A stretch of DNA of 43,214 nucleotides, from NCBI GenBank assembly GCA_022827345.1, contig JAJDTB010000048.1, positions 1 to 43,214 of the forward strand. The letters run 5' to 3'. The notes beneath the pieces are model-generated. The model was given only the letters and a program-made list of their open reading frames with translations. It had not been told where the DNA came from and made no database searches. Positions within the stretch are counted from its first letter, which is position 1. Each line of letters begins with the position of its first letter. Position numbers and translations under genes: made by a program. Below, one piece after another: positions 1 to 7,807 of the stretch. Origin of the DNA: Gemmatimonadota bacterium. Its GTDB lineage: Bacteria; Gemmatimonadota; Gemmatimonadetes; Longimicrobiales; Gaopeijiaceae.

Positions 1-135
1 ATCGAGGAGACGACCTGGGGCGTCGAGTTGATGGAGAGCAGCGGGGAGCGGTGGGTGTCGCTGCCCGCCGGCACGCCGGTCCGGACGGCCTTCACCATGG
101 AAGGGCGGCCCTACTTGAAGCTGTCGAGAGAGTGA
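1..135 (+). CDS. MbeB-like mobilization protein, C-terminal fragment (copy 1)
   Basis: The last 44 codons of a small mobilization protein are visible, ending in YLKLSRE. They differ at only about four residues from the end of the 166-aa protein at 31842-32342 (about 6 of 135 bases differ). The frame is offset from the relaxase frame that covers the same bases. In ColE1-type mobilization regions mbeB and mbeD lie entirely inside the relaxase gene, and the layout here matches. The stop codon overlaps the GAGGAGGAAG ribosome-binding site of the next gene, so translation of the two is probably coupled. The 5' part is outside the window. Confidence 0.7.
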   Translation: MEETTWGVELMESSGERWVSLPAGTPVRTAFTMEGRPYLKLSRE

Positions 136-473
136 GGAGGAAGCGGAATGACCGAACTGGAGAGGCAGTTGACGGAGGCCTTGACGACGTTGTCCGAGCA
201 GTACGAGCGGGCACAGCGGCGGCTCTCCGGGCAGATCGAAGCTTTGCAAGAATACGTCGAAGTCTTGCGAGAATACGTCGAAGCCTTGAGGCAGCACGCC
301 GAGCGGCAGAGCGGGGAGAGCGAAGCCTTGCGGACGCGGATCGAGTGGCTGGACGGGCAAGTGGAACGCTTGGCCGAGTCGTACGGCACGCTCGCCGCAA
401 CCTTGTGATGATGATCGCGGCGATGCAGGGGCGCGGACCGGACCGCGACCGCGATCATGGGTGGAGCCGTTGA
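1..473 (+). CDS. mobA: MOBP-type relaxase, C-terminal part (copy 1, cut by window edge)
   Basis: Only the last ~157 codons are present; the frame (starting at base 3) is open to the window edge. It is recognised by alignment to the complete relaxase at 31552-33075: both share RGDDLGRRVDGEQ, RAALLEAVERVRR and a GPDR-rich tail ending in SR. The visible part is Arg/Ala/Asp-rich low-complexity sequence, because the same DNA encodes two other Mob proteins in another register (1-135 and 148-408). The family nicks oriT and pilots the strand during plasmid or ICE mobilization; the catalytic domain lies off-window. The gene ends 134 bp before the integrase, so together they look like the right end of an integrative mobilizable element. 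Seen: the alignment and open frame. Inferred: that this frame is translated. Confidence 0.75.
   Translation, partial: RGDDLGRRVDGEQRGAVGVAARRHAGPDGLHHGRAALLEAVERVRRKRNDRTGEAVDGGLDDVVRAVRAGTAAALRADRSFARIRRSLARIRRSLEAARRAAERGERSLADADRVAGRASGTLGRVVRHARRNLVMMIAAMQGRGPDRDRDHGWSR
148..408 (+). CDS. MbeD-like coiled-coil mobilization protein (copy 1)
   Basis: 86 aa, ATG start 12 bp after the preceding stop with a strong GAGGAGGAAG Shine-Dalgarno. The protein is almost entirely a coiled coil with regular heptads (EALQEYV, EVLREYV, EALRQHA), encoded by near-repeats of 21 nt at about 238-300. It aligns with the 70-aa protein at 31617-31829 over the first ~45 residues (MTxLERQLTxAL, SGQIEAL) and then diverges. 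ColE1-type MbeD proteins are short helical accessory factors, but the assignment here rests on position, size and coil content, not on a family motif. The gene lies inside the 3' end of the relaxase gene in another frame. Confidence 0.65.
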   Translation: MTELERQLTEALTTLSEQYERAQRRLSGQIEALQEYVEVLREYVEALRQHAERQSGESEALRTRIEWLDGQVERLAESYGTLAATL

Positions 474-607
474 CGATGGGGTCAAGTCGGTTGCCACCCG
501 AACGCCACAAGGCCCGGCGCGCCGTCAACCTCCCGTCTGGCGGAGAAGCCCTCCCTGAGCGAGGTTTCAACCGCGCAGATCGTGCAGTCCATCAGGAGAG
601 GAATCGA

Positions 608-1765
608 ATGATGGCACGCACGAAACGAAGCCGGCGCAGCTACAGCGCCGGCGAATGGGGCCGGAACCGGGTGAGGGTGTTCGCCGATCCCAAGACCGGC
701 ATGTACCAGATCGAGTGGCGCGCGAACGGGCGCAGGCTCACAAGGTCACTGAAGCACCGCAACTGGTCGCGAGCCAAGAAGCAGGCGGACGAAGTTGCCG
801 CTGGCTTCGCGGTCCACGAGCCCAACGCCGAGTCCGAACCCGAGCCGCTCACCCTGGAACGGCTTTTTGACATCTACCGGGAAGAGGTGACGCCCGCCAA
901 GCATGAACGGTCGCGGATGCATGACAGGGCCGCGATGCAGATGTTCCTCGGGTTCCTCGGACGGGACCGGAGACCCGAAACGCTCTCGCAACGCGATTGG
1001 GATCGGTTCATCCGGGAGCGCAGGACGGGCAGGATCGGTCCCAGCGGCAGGCCCGTGTCGGACCGGATGGTCCAGAAGGATCTCAAGTTCCTACTTGCCG
1101 TGCTCAACTGGGCGGCAAGGTCGAGGGACGAGCAGGGCCGCTTGCTGTTGCAGGCAAATCCGCTGCGAGGCCTGCAAGCGCCCAAGCAGAAGAACCCGGC
1201 GCGGGTCGTCCTTACAGAGGAAGAGTACAGGTCGCTGCTGCGGGTGTCGGGTCGGATTGGCTGGCGGTTCCGCGTCGCGCTCGTGCTCGCGCACGAGACG
1301 GGACACCGTATCGGGGCCATCCGCAAGCTCAGGTGGCCCGACATCGACTTCGACGACAGGACCATCCGCTGGCGCGCCGAGAACGAGAAGACCGGCTACG
1401 AACACTACACGCCGGTCACCGCCGAGGCGGTCGCCGCGCTTGAAGAGGCGAGAGAGCGCAACCCCCGGCCAAAGGGCGTTCTCGTGCTGCCCTCGCCGAA
1501 AGATCCGGCGAGATGCGCGGGCGCCTGTCTGGTGCGTAGCTGGTGGTGCCGGGCCGAGAGGCTCGCCGGATTCGAGCCGAAGCGCGGGAGGGGCTGGCAC
1601 TCCCTGAGACGCAAGTTTGCCAGCGACCTGATGGACCTTCCGCTCAAGGTGCTCTGTGAGCTTGGCGGCTGGAAGGATGCACAAACGGTGCTCAGGTGCT
1701 ACCAGAGGCCCGACGCTGGACAACTCAGGACGGCACTGGAAGGCCGCCGCGGGGTTCGCGCCTGA
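608..1765 (+). CDS. Tyrosine recombinase / integrase
   Basis: 385 aa from the ATG at 608, preceded by AGGAG at 594-598; an in-frame upstream extension to 461 exists but runs into the relaxase end and is not favoured. The N-terminal half has an arm-binding and SAM-like core-binding region (LTLERLFDIYREE). The C-terminal catalytic domain shows the full set: Arg in GHRIGAIRKLRW (about residue 234), Lys in ENEKTGYEHY (261), the HSLRR box (331-334), Trp in GGWKDAQ (355) and the nucleophile Tyr in LRCYQRP (365). It catalyses site-specific strand exchange at att sites. It sits directly after the mobilization genes and just before a truncated host gene, consistent with being the terminal gene of an integrated element. 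No excisionase is visible on this side. Confidence 0.93.
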   Translation: MMARTKRSRRSYSAGEWGRNRVRVFADPKTGMYQIEWRANGRRLTRSLKHRNWSRAKKQADEVAAGFAVHEPNAESEPEPLTLERLFDIYREEVTPAKHERSRMHDRAAMQMFLGFLGRDRRPETLSQRDWDRFIRERRTGRIGPSGRPVSDRMVQKDLKFLLAVLNWAARSRDEQGRLLLQANPLRGLQAPKQKNPARVVLTEEEYRSLLRVSGRIGWRFRVALVLAHETGHRIGAIRKLRWPDIDFDDRTIRWRAENEKTGYEHYTPVTAEAVAALEEARERNPRPKGVLVLPSPKDPARCAGACLVRSWWCRAERLAGFEPKRGRGWHSLRRKFASDLMDLPLKVLCELGGWKDAQTVLRCYQRPDAGQLRTALEGRRGVRA

Positions 1766-1792
1766 TCTTGCATTCGGCGGGAACGATTCGCC

Positions 1793-1814
1793 GGGAATCC
1801 GAGCCCGGAATCCC
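1793..1814. other. Imperfect inverted repeat after integrase (terminator or part of an att site)
   Basis: GGGAATCCG pairs with CGGAATCCC (one mismatch) around a 4-nt spacer, 28 bp after the integrase stop. It is preceded by two near-direct repeats of ATTCGSCGGGAA (1771-1797). It lies at the apparent junction between element and host gene fragment. It could act as an integrase-binding site or simply as a terminator; there is no U-tract. Confidence 0.35.
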
Positions 1815-1818
1815 GTAA

Positions 1819-2346
1819 CCTCAAGCCCACCAACCACATGTGAATCCGCTTATCTATGCCTCCTCGGCCTACGCCATCAAGCTTGCCCGTCCCGACGGAT
1901 CGGTGATCGACGTGCTGACGCGGCCGTTCTCGGCGCAACCGGTATCCGAACGGATCCGCCAGGGAATGATCGACTGGCGTCTTCAACGCCTTGAGGCGTG
2001 GTTGGCGATGGGTTCGTCTTCAACTGGTCCCCTGCCGCCCCGGGATCCCGAGGAGAGCCGCCGCAGGATCCGCGAACGCGTCTTCTACCACGAAATCCCC
2101 GTGGTGCAGGGGATCCGGGCCACCTGGGATGGCGGGCTGTGGGTGCATCGTCGCGGCGAGGTTGCGTGGGAGGACGAAGGGCCGATCGATGTGTTCAGCG
2201 CGGACCGTCAGTACGTTGGGACACTGCCGGCGGGCGCTCCGGGAATGCCGGTGGCGTTCGGGCCTGGTGGGCTCGTGGCGCACCTGGAGCGCGACGAGCT
2301 GGATGTGCTGACGGTGGTGGTGAGTCGGGTGGTGGTGGGTGGTTGA
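1819..2346 (+). pseudogene. Truncated six-bladed beta-propeller protein (C-terminal remnant)
   Basis: An open frame of ~175 codons starts right after a stop at 1816-1818. The earliest conventional start (GTG 1840) falls in mid-domain: the sequence opens with a typical propeller strand ([20 protein letters not shown]) and has no signal peptide. The end resembles the end of the complete lipoprotein at 5042-6238: both have a WDGG/DDEG-type blade, then [17 protein letters not shown] versus IVIAPDGQWLGTVEAP, then LxRDExDVxxVVV. I read this as the 3' portion of a host gene whose 5' part was separated by insertion of the integrative element; the missing half would lie at the element's other end, outside the window. 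It may be untranslated. Confidence 0.6.
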
Positions 2347-2367
2347 ATGTCAGCACCCAATCGGCGG

Positions 2368-4677
2368 TTACCCGACCTCTGCATTTTCAGACGTGCTATC
2401 GCGGACAGATTCCAGGCGGCCCAACACGGCGTTCGCTCTCTCGGCGTATTCCCCATCGCCTTGGCCAACCTGAGTCAGACGCACCCACCCTGCGCTCTCG
2501 ACCCAATCCAGGATGTCTCTTTTCAACACCGTGCTGTCCGACCCCGGCTCCTCTGCCTCGAGCGACTCTGTAAATGACTCATAGAATGCGAGCAGGCTCC
2601 CCTCGTCCTCGGCGCATCGAGTCATTGTATCGCCGATGGCTTCGCCAACAAATGTCGACGCCACGCGCAGGAGATACCACCAACGCCTCCCTTCCCAGAA
2701 CCCCTCATCTACCGTAGCAGCGACGATCTTCTCTCTTACAGCAGCTTTCAACCTGCCAACGGCTTGCTCCTCACCTTGAATCGCCAGGCCTGCCGCAAAA
2801 ATGTCCTCAAAGACGTTCGCAACAGTAAAAAGCGACTTGCCGTCTCTGATGACACGGGATATGACGTCTTCCACGTTCTCGTTTGCTTGTTTCGCGATAC
2901 ACCTTCGTACCAGGCCACTTAACGAACGGTGGTCGTCGTGGCGATCCGACAACTGCAAATCGTCCCTGACGTCAAGAGAGCATACGACCTTTGCCAGGCG
3001 CTCCGCTTCGCCGGCATCGAGATCACTTGTCCGCGCTGCCATTGCGTCAAGCAGACTCGGTACTATTCCTCTCTTGCGGGCACTTCTAATGCACCCGCGG
3101 ATGCCGTCCCCTTCGATCAACTCGCTACTAGCCAGCGCCTTTCGGAGTCTGTCCTCAATTCCCTTGGGCAAGTCACCAGTAGGCGCCGAGAGAATAAAAT
3201 ACCGATCAAAACTCGCGTATGAACACACGCGTGCATCTCTCGCCCACCGAGCTCGGACCGCCGGACGCCGCTCAATCTGCTTCAGGTCGGGAAACAGCTC
3301 GTATAGCAGCGACAAAAGAGACTCGGAGGTTGGCGACATAGTCGATTTGTCCCGGCACTCGGGAATCAATGTCGAGAGTTGCTCTGCCAGCTTCTTGCCA
3401 CGCTCAGGGGTGTCGAAATCGTTCGAACCCATGTCATCGACGACGAGCGGGTTTGCTGCACGTGCAATGTTCCCATACAGTTCCGGGTAGAACAGACGAA
3501 TGAGCTCAATGACATAGAAGTCAACGAGGTCGACCTTACCTGCTACCGGTGGCAAAGCCAGCCGCAATGCGTTCACATAGCCCTTGATGTTGCGAAGTGT
3601 GGCAAAGTGAACCTCAAAATGCCTGTGGACGAGTCGCTCGTATCGATCGGTGTCACGACGGAGATGCTGGGTGTGCTGACCGGTGCGACCTGCACCGTTG
3701 TCGTGCTGTCGTCGGAGCTGCTGCTCGATTGAGACACGTACGTCATCCAGCTCATGTCGCAGTATGTGGCGGATCACATCAGGTTGAGGTTTCGGAATCC
3801 TGTAGTTGACTTGAATGATCTTCGCCAGGTATTCCCTACCGGCCTCGTAGTCGCCGTGTGCCAAGTGGCTCTCGACCACAGCACGGTCAAAGGCGAGCAC
3901 GTATGTGGTGTTCTTGAAGTTGGCGACCAAGCGCACCATACGAAACAGCAACTTGGTCACATCGGGCTCAAGGCGGTCGATGTCGTCGATGAATACAACT
4001 ATCCGCGTTGACAAACGCGACAGTTGTGTGTTAATCGCATTCTTCCGCTCTTGTATAGTGTCTTTCTCGAGGAGCTGGTCTGCTGCCCAGTCGTATGCGG
4101 CCGGCGGAATCCATGGGGCAAGCGTTTTCACAATTGGACCCGCCGCGGTCAAGAAGTCGCCAGCAAGATTCCGTATACTCTCGTTGGCGTTGCGATGGAG
4201 CTTGTGACCGATTTCAGTAAAGAACTCCCGAACAAGGTCGTCCACGTTCCCGTAAAGCCACGGGTTGAAGCTGACCACTATCGGGCCAGTGGCCGCGGTA
4301 TGTCCGTCCGTAGGCGCGGCAATACCATCGTCTGCGGCGTCTCCATCGCAGGGCGTGGATCTTGCACCCTCGGCAACGTCACGCCGGAGGCGGTTTTGGA
4401 GGAGATGGAGAAATGAGGTCTTGCCGGCACCCCACTGCGCCGTCAGTGCGATTGTGATGGGCTCCTGATGGTCAATGGCGAGGATCTGCTCGGCTATGGT
4501 GTCGACCAATGCCGCGCGGTCCAACAGGTCCCGTTCGCTACTACGAATCGGCTCATCGGGACGCAGGGATACCGGTGTATCGTAGTGAGTGGAGCGGCGC
4601 TGGGCGGTGGGTTGGCCGGTGTTTCGGTGGCCCGGTGGTCTTTTTTTGGGTGGCTTCAGTCCCCGAAGCAGTGTCAT
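2368..4677 (-). CDS. KAP-family P-loop NTPase
   Basis: 769 aa from the ATG at 4677, chosen over ATG 4731 because GGAG lies 7 bp upstream. Walker A is AQWGAGKTS (about residues 81-88), followed by SFNPWLYGN (the 'fnPW' segment typical of KAP ATPases). Walker B is VVFIDDIDRL (about 226-234), then VLAFDRAVVE, and a long helical C-terminal region. KAP NTPases are a diverse, often membrane-associated group that includes phage-exclusion PifA; transmembrane inserts are weak here. Base composition is visibly lower in GC than both flanks, with rarer codons. It stands alone between two beta-propeller genes, suggesting horizontal acquisition. A role in phage exclusion or another conflict function is inference only. 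Confidence 0.85.
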   Translation of the reverse strand: MTLLRGLKPPKKRPPGHRNTGQPTAQRRSTHYDTPVSLRPDEPIRSSERDLLDRAALVDTIAEQILAIDHQEPITIALTAQWGAGKTSFLHLLQNRLRRDVAEGARSTPCDGDAADDGIAAPTDGHTAATGPIVVSFNPWLYGNVDDLVREFFTEIGHKLHRNANESIRNLAGDFLTAAGPIVKTLAPWIPPAAYDWAADQLLEKDTIQERKNAINTQLSRLSTRIVVFIDDIDRLEPDVTKLLFRMVRLVANFKNTTYVLAFDRAVVESHLAHGDYEAGREYLAKIIQVNYRIPKPQPDVIRHILRHELDDVRVSIEQQLRRQHDNGAGRTGQHTQHLRRDTDRYERLVHRHFEVHFATLRNIKGYVNALRLALPPVAGKVDLVDFYVIELIRLFYPELYGNIARAANPLVVDDMGSNDFDTPERGKKLAEQLSTLIPECRDKSTMSPTSESLLSLLYELFPDLKQIERRPAVRARWARDARVCSYASFDRYFILSAPTGDLPKGIEDRLRKALASSELIEGDGIRGCIRSARKRGIVPSLLDAMAARTSDLDAGEAERLAKVVCSLDVRDDLQLSDRHDDHRSLSGLVRRCIAKQANENVEDVISRVIRDGKSLFTVANVFEDIFAAGLAIQGEEQAVGRLKAAVREKIVAATVDEGFWEGRRWWYLLRVASTFVGEAIGDTMTRCAEDEGSLLAFYESFTESLEAEEPGSDSTVLKRDILDWVESAGWVRLTQVGQGDGEYAERANAVLGRLESVRDSTSENAEVG

Positions 4678-5041
4678 CTGGTAGCTCCGTCGTTGCTTGT
4701 CGCATCGTCGCCAATAAGATGGCGTCAGCATACGACATTGTACGTGTCGCGCGGCTATTCGCGGGTAGGGGTGTGAGGCTCTTCGGTGTGCCTCGGTACG
4801 GTCAGAATCGGAAAGTGCATTCAGTGTCGCCAGTCAACAGCCCTAGTGTGACTCAGTAGATCCATAGTGAAGAGAATGCAATACGAGCGTGGACACGGCA
4901 AGTACCAAGTGCATCAGCTAGGGATCTATATGATGCATGGCTACCGCGTTCGGGGGGCCTTCGCGGAGGTCTCCAGGGCGCCGGCCGCTGCAGAGCTGCA
5001 AGTCGGCGGCTTCTTTCCCGCTCGAACGATCCGGAGGTCTC
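4678..5041. other. Intergenic region upstream of the KAP gene
   Basis: About 360 bp of mixed composition, AT-richer than the chromosome up to about 4940, then high GC. It should hold the leftward KAP promoter and the 3' end signals of the leftward beta-propeller gene. I see no credible ORF with a ribosome-binding site and no tRNA-like fold. The composition shift near 4935 may mark one edge of the KAP insertion. Confidence 0.4.
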
Positions 5042-6238
5042 CTACCCCCCAACCAGCTCCCAGACCACCACGCTCTCCACATCCATCTCGTCCCGTGCCA
5101 CGCCGAGGACGAGCCCGCCGGCCACATCGAGAATGCGGAATCCGGGCGGAGCCTCCACCGTGCCCAGCCACTGGCCGTCGGGCGCGATCACGATATAGGG
5201 CGGCACGCTCTTGAGCTCGCCGCCGGGCTTGTAGGAAGGCAGCCAGATCCGTCCTTCGTCGTCGGCGAATGGGGAGGCGAAGAGCGGCATCGGGCGGCCG
5301 ATGCTGGCGTCGTAGACGGCCATGATGGCCCTGGTGGCCCGCTCGATCCGGGCGTCGGAAAGGTCGGGCTGGTGCATGCGAACGCCCCTCCGGTTCTCGG
5401 CCGCGATGGGTGCCAGCCACTCGTCGGTCAGGAGGGTCGCCTCGGCCCGCCAGCGGACGATCTGCGTGACGGTGCCGTCGGGTAGGCGCCAGGTGACTTC
5501 CGGCGTGTCGGACCTGGTCTGGACGAAGTGCCCGGGGGCGACCGTGACCTCGCCGATAGCGGCGATCGGATCCACTTGCATGCCCGGCGGGATGCGCGGG
5601 AAGAAATCGAACGACGCGACCGTGTCGAGGACGCCGGTCTCGATGTCGAGGGTGGCCATGTGCCCGGCCAGCCACGGCCCTTCGAATTCCCACTGGCCGC
5701 TTGAAGTGGCCATCAGCAGCTCACCGGCTTGGGCTGTTCCCACCACATCCATGCGAGTGCCGCGCGGGAGGCTCCACATGCGCGCCATCGAGTCGCCGAC
5801 AAACAGAGTCGCGCGGCCGAGGCTCGGGTCGGCCATCAGGATGCTGTCCTGACCCAGCGTGAACATGTCGTCGACGAATTGCACTTCCCCCGGTCCCTCT
5901 CCTTCCGCCGCAAGAACCCGGTGCGCCGAACCGTCCCGGCTGAACACGACCGCTTCCACGATCCACGGGTCATACACGACCGCGCGGCTGTCCGGGAGCA
6001 GCCGCCCGACGGTGACCTCCTGGAAGGTGAAGTCGCCGGGGCGGGCGCCGTGGCGGTAGCGGGGTTGGGGGGCGAGCTGGAAGGGGGCGGCGGTGGCCGG
6101 GGTGTGGTCGTAGGTGACGATGCGAATGCCGGCGCTGTCGGTGACGAGCGGCGCGATGTCGATGGTCGTCGAAGTGTCTGGAGCGCAGGCGGCGAGGGGG
6201 ACCAGGAGGGCGACGAGGAGTTGGGGGCGGATTGGCAC
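5042..6238 (-). CDS. Six-bladed beta-propeller lipoprotein
   Basis: 398 aa, GTG start with GAGGG about 9 bp upstream. The N-terminus MPIRPQLLVALLVPLAAC is a lipoprotein signal with lipobox LAAC, so the protein is probably lipid-anchored in the periplasm or outer membrane. The rest shows repeated beta-blade sequences (VVFSRDGSAHRVLAAEGEGPGE, ADPSLGRATLFVGDS, PYIVIAPDGQWLGTVEAPPG) typical of the 6-bladed propeller proteins that are abundant in Gemmatimonadota. No catalytic motif is visible, so ligand or partner is unknown. It is divergent from the toxin-antitoxin pair at 6490. It is a relative of the truncated protein at 1819-2346. Confidence 0.75.
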   Translation of the reverse strand: MPIRPQLLVALLVPLAACAPDTSTTIDIAPLVTDSAGIRIVTYDHTPATAAPFQLAPQPRYRHGARPGDFTFQEVTVGRLLPDSRAVVYDPWIVEAVVFSRDGSAHRVLAAEGEGPGEVQFVDDMFTLGQDSILMADPSLGRATLFVGDSMARMWSLPRGTRMDVVGTAQAGELLMATSSGQWEFEGPWLAGHMATLDIETGVLDTVASFDFFPRIPPGMQVDPIAAIGEVTVAPGHFVQTRSDTPEVTWRLPDGTVTQIVRWRAEATLLTDEWLAPIAAENRRGVRMHQPDLSDARIERATRAIMAVYDASIGRPMPLFASPFADDEGRIWLPSYKPGGELKSVPPYIVIAPDGQWLGTVEAPPGFRILDVAGGLVLGVARDEMDVESVVVWELVGG

Positions 6239-6431
6239 GGTTGGTCCCTCTCGCGGCGGTTCGGCTGCTATCCCTGGCCCTCAAGGTGTGTTCCCAACAT
6301 TACGCTCCCGTACCGCGACCGGCGAGACTTCGTCATCCAGTGGGGTGACACGGGCTTGCCGTCCCTCCCACAGTCGTACAGGCGGGACCTCCTCGCTCCC
6401 ACTGGCCCGCGGACCCCATTTGCGCTCCACA

Positions 6432-6472
6432 TTGACAAACACGTATACTATCATATCAACTACGTATTCGTG
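6432..6472 (+). promoter_or_regulatory. Promoter and operator of the first PIN toxin-antitoxin pair
   Basis: TTGACA at 6432-6437, 16 bp, then TATCAA at 6454-6459 forms a plausible promoter in an unusually AT-rich patch. Overlapping it is a long dyad, CACGTATAC (6440-6448) and GTATTCGTG (6464-6472), one mismatch, 15-bp spacer. That is the expected geometry for autorepression by the antitoxin. The start codon follows 17 bp later. Confidence 0.55.
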
Positions 6473-6489
6473 TTACCTGATCGGACAAC

Positions 6490-6711
6490 ATGAAACAGAA
6501 GCTCACAATCACCGTGGATCCCGAGGTCCTCATTGCCGCGAAGCGACATGCGCGATCGCGAGGCGTGTCGTTGTCGGCGATGATCGAACAATCGTTGCGG
6601 GATGAGACGGTCGTGGGCGAGCCGTCGTTCGCTTCGAGGTGGAGAGGCCGGTTCCGGGCTGCCGAACGTGACGATCCCCGCTATGAAGCGTTGGCCCGGA
6701 AGTACCTTTGA
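6490..6711 (+). CDS. Ribbon-helix-helix type antitoxin
   Basis: 73 aa. The N-terminal half (MKQKLTITVDPEVLIAAKRHARSRG, then VSLSAMIEQSL) is a ribbon-helix-helix DNA-binding fold: one beta strand and two helices. The C-terminal ~30 residues form the toxin-neutralising tail. It is translationally coupled to the PIN gene by a 4-bp TTGA overlap at 6708-6711. It probably represses its own promoter through the dyad at 6440-6472. The family resembles VapB-like/DUF6364 antitoxins; the exact subfamily is not certain. Confidence 0.78.
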   Translation: MKQKLTITVDPEVLIAAKRHARSRGVSLSAMIEQSLRDETVVGEPSFASRWRGRFRAAERDDPRYEALARKYL

Positions 6712-7115
6712 TCCTGGTCGATACGGATGTGCTCATCGACGTGGCCCTCGACCGTCAGCCGTTCTCCGATGCGGCTTCCGAACTGCTCGATCGCCTGCAG
6801 ACAGGGCCCAAGCGTGCGTTTGTCGCATGGCACACCTTGTCGAACTTCTACCACCTGGTCGCGCCAGCGCGCGGCGGCTCGAGTGCGCGTGCCTTCATCA
6901 CCGATCTGATTCGCTTCGTAGCTGTTGCGGACTGCGGCACGAGAGCGATGAGCTTTGCCACCCGCCTGGAGATGGCCGACTTCGAGGACGCAATGCAGGT
7001 CGCGGCGGCCCGTGCCTGCGGTGCCCGCTTTGTCGTCACCAGGAAAACCCGGGACTTCAGGCGCTCTCCGATCCCCGCGGTCACACCGCAGGAGGCCCTG
7101 GAAGCACTGTTTTAG
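6708..7115 (+). CDS. PIN-domain ribonuclease toxin (VapC-like)
   Basis: 135 aa starting at TTG 6708, overlapping the antitoxin stop. The PIN-fold acidic residues are present: the first Asp in MILVDTDVLIDV, a Glu/Asp pair in the middle (MADFEDAMQVAAA), and a late Asp in RKTRDFRRSP. VapC toxins are Mg2+-dependent RNases that cleave tRNA or rRNA when freed from the antitoxin. The gene is convergent with thymidine kinase and overlaps its 3' end by 4 bp (7112-7115). Confidence 0.85.
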   Translation: MILVDTDVLIDVALDRQPFSDAASELLDRLQTGPKRAFVAWHTLSNFYHLVAPARGGSSARAFITDLIRFVAVADCGTRAMSFATRLEMADFEDAMQVAAARACGARFVVTRKTRDFRRSPIPAVTPQEALEALF

Positions 7116-7789
7116 GACGGGATAGTGCCCGGGTCCGGAATGGGCCCGCTCACTCGATCATCTGCCGCATCCTCCCGGCGCCCCAGCAACAGCTCCCTCT
7201 GCGCCCGGTCCCGCTTCGGCACTTCATGACACCGCCGGCACCGCGCCTCATAGCTCTCGGCCCCGCCCACCTGGATCGTCGGCCCCTCCGCCGGCGCCGC
7301 CTCCCCGTCGATCAGCCGCTGGTTCCGGGTCGCCGGGTCGCCGCACACCACGCAGATCGCGCTCAGCTTGTCGATCCGTTCCGCGCGCGCCAGCAGCAGC
7401 CCCATTGGCCCGAAGGGCTCGCCGCGGAAGTCCATGTCGGTGCCGGCGACGATGATCCGCATCCCGGTATCGGCCAGCGCGTCCACGACCTTGCAGATGC
7501 CGTCATCGAGGAACTGGGCCTCGTCGATGGCGACGACCTGCGTGTCAGCGCGCACCTTCTCGGCAACCTGCACCGAGTTGGACACGGGCTCGGCGTCGAT
7601 CTGGCGCCCGTCGTGCGATGAGATGCGGAACTGCCCCCCGTAGCGGTCGTCGAGGTGCGACTTGAAGAGCTGGACCCGCCGCCCCGCGATCAGAGCGCGC
7701 CGCACGCGCCGGATCAGCTCCTCGGACTTGCCGCTGAACATGACGCCGGCGACAACCTCCACCCACCCGTGCCTCGCTCTGGGAAACAT
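7112..7789 (-). CDS. tdk: Thymidine kinase
   Basis: 225 aa. It phosphorylates thymidine to dTMP using ATP (pyrimidine salvage) in the cytoplasm. Visible motifs are the P-loop GVMFSGKSEELIRR near the N-terminus, Walker B VVAIDEAQF, the conserved GTDMDFRGEPF segment, and a zinc site formed by CVVCG and CRRCH. The C-terminus carries an extra ~35 residues rich in Arg and Asp beyond the usual ~190-aa core. It lies 18 bp downstream of the ERG4/ERG24-like gene, so the leftward genes at 9273-7112 are probably one operon (GYD, reductase, tdk). Confidence 0.95.
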   Translation of the reverse strand: MFPRARHGWVEVVAGVMFSGKSEELIRRVRRALIAGRRVQLFKSHLDDRYGGQFRISSHDGRQIDAEPVSNSVQVAEKVRADTQVVAIDEAQFLDDGICKVVDALADTGMRIIVAGTDMDFRGEPFGPMGLLLARAERIDKLSAICVVCGDPATRNQRLIDGEAAPAEGPTIQVGGAESYEARCRRCHEVPKRDRAQRELLLGRREDAADDRVSGPIPDPGTIPS

Positions 7790-7807
7790 GGCCGGCTCGC
7801 GCGCCCC

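Noticed and set aside
1793..1814. Firm att-site call for the integrase
   Set aside because: Only one end of the element is visible, so no direct repeat can be shown; kept as a low-confidence inverted repeat.
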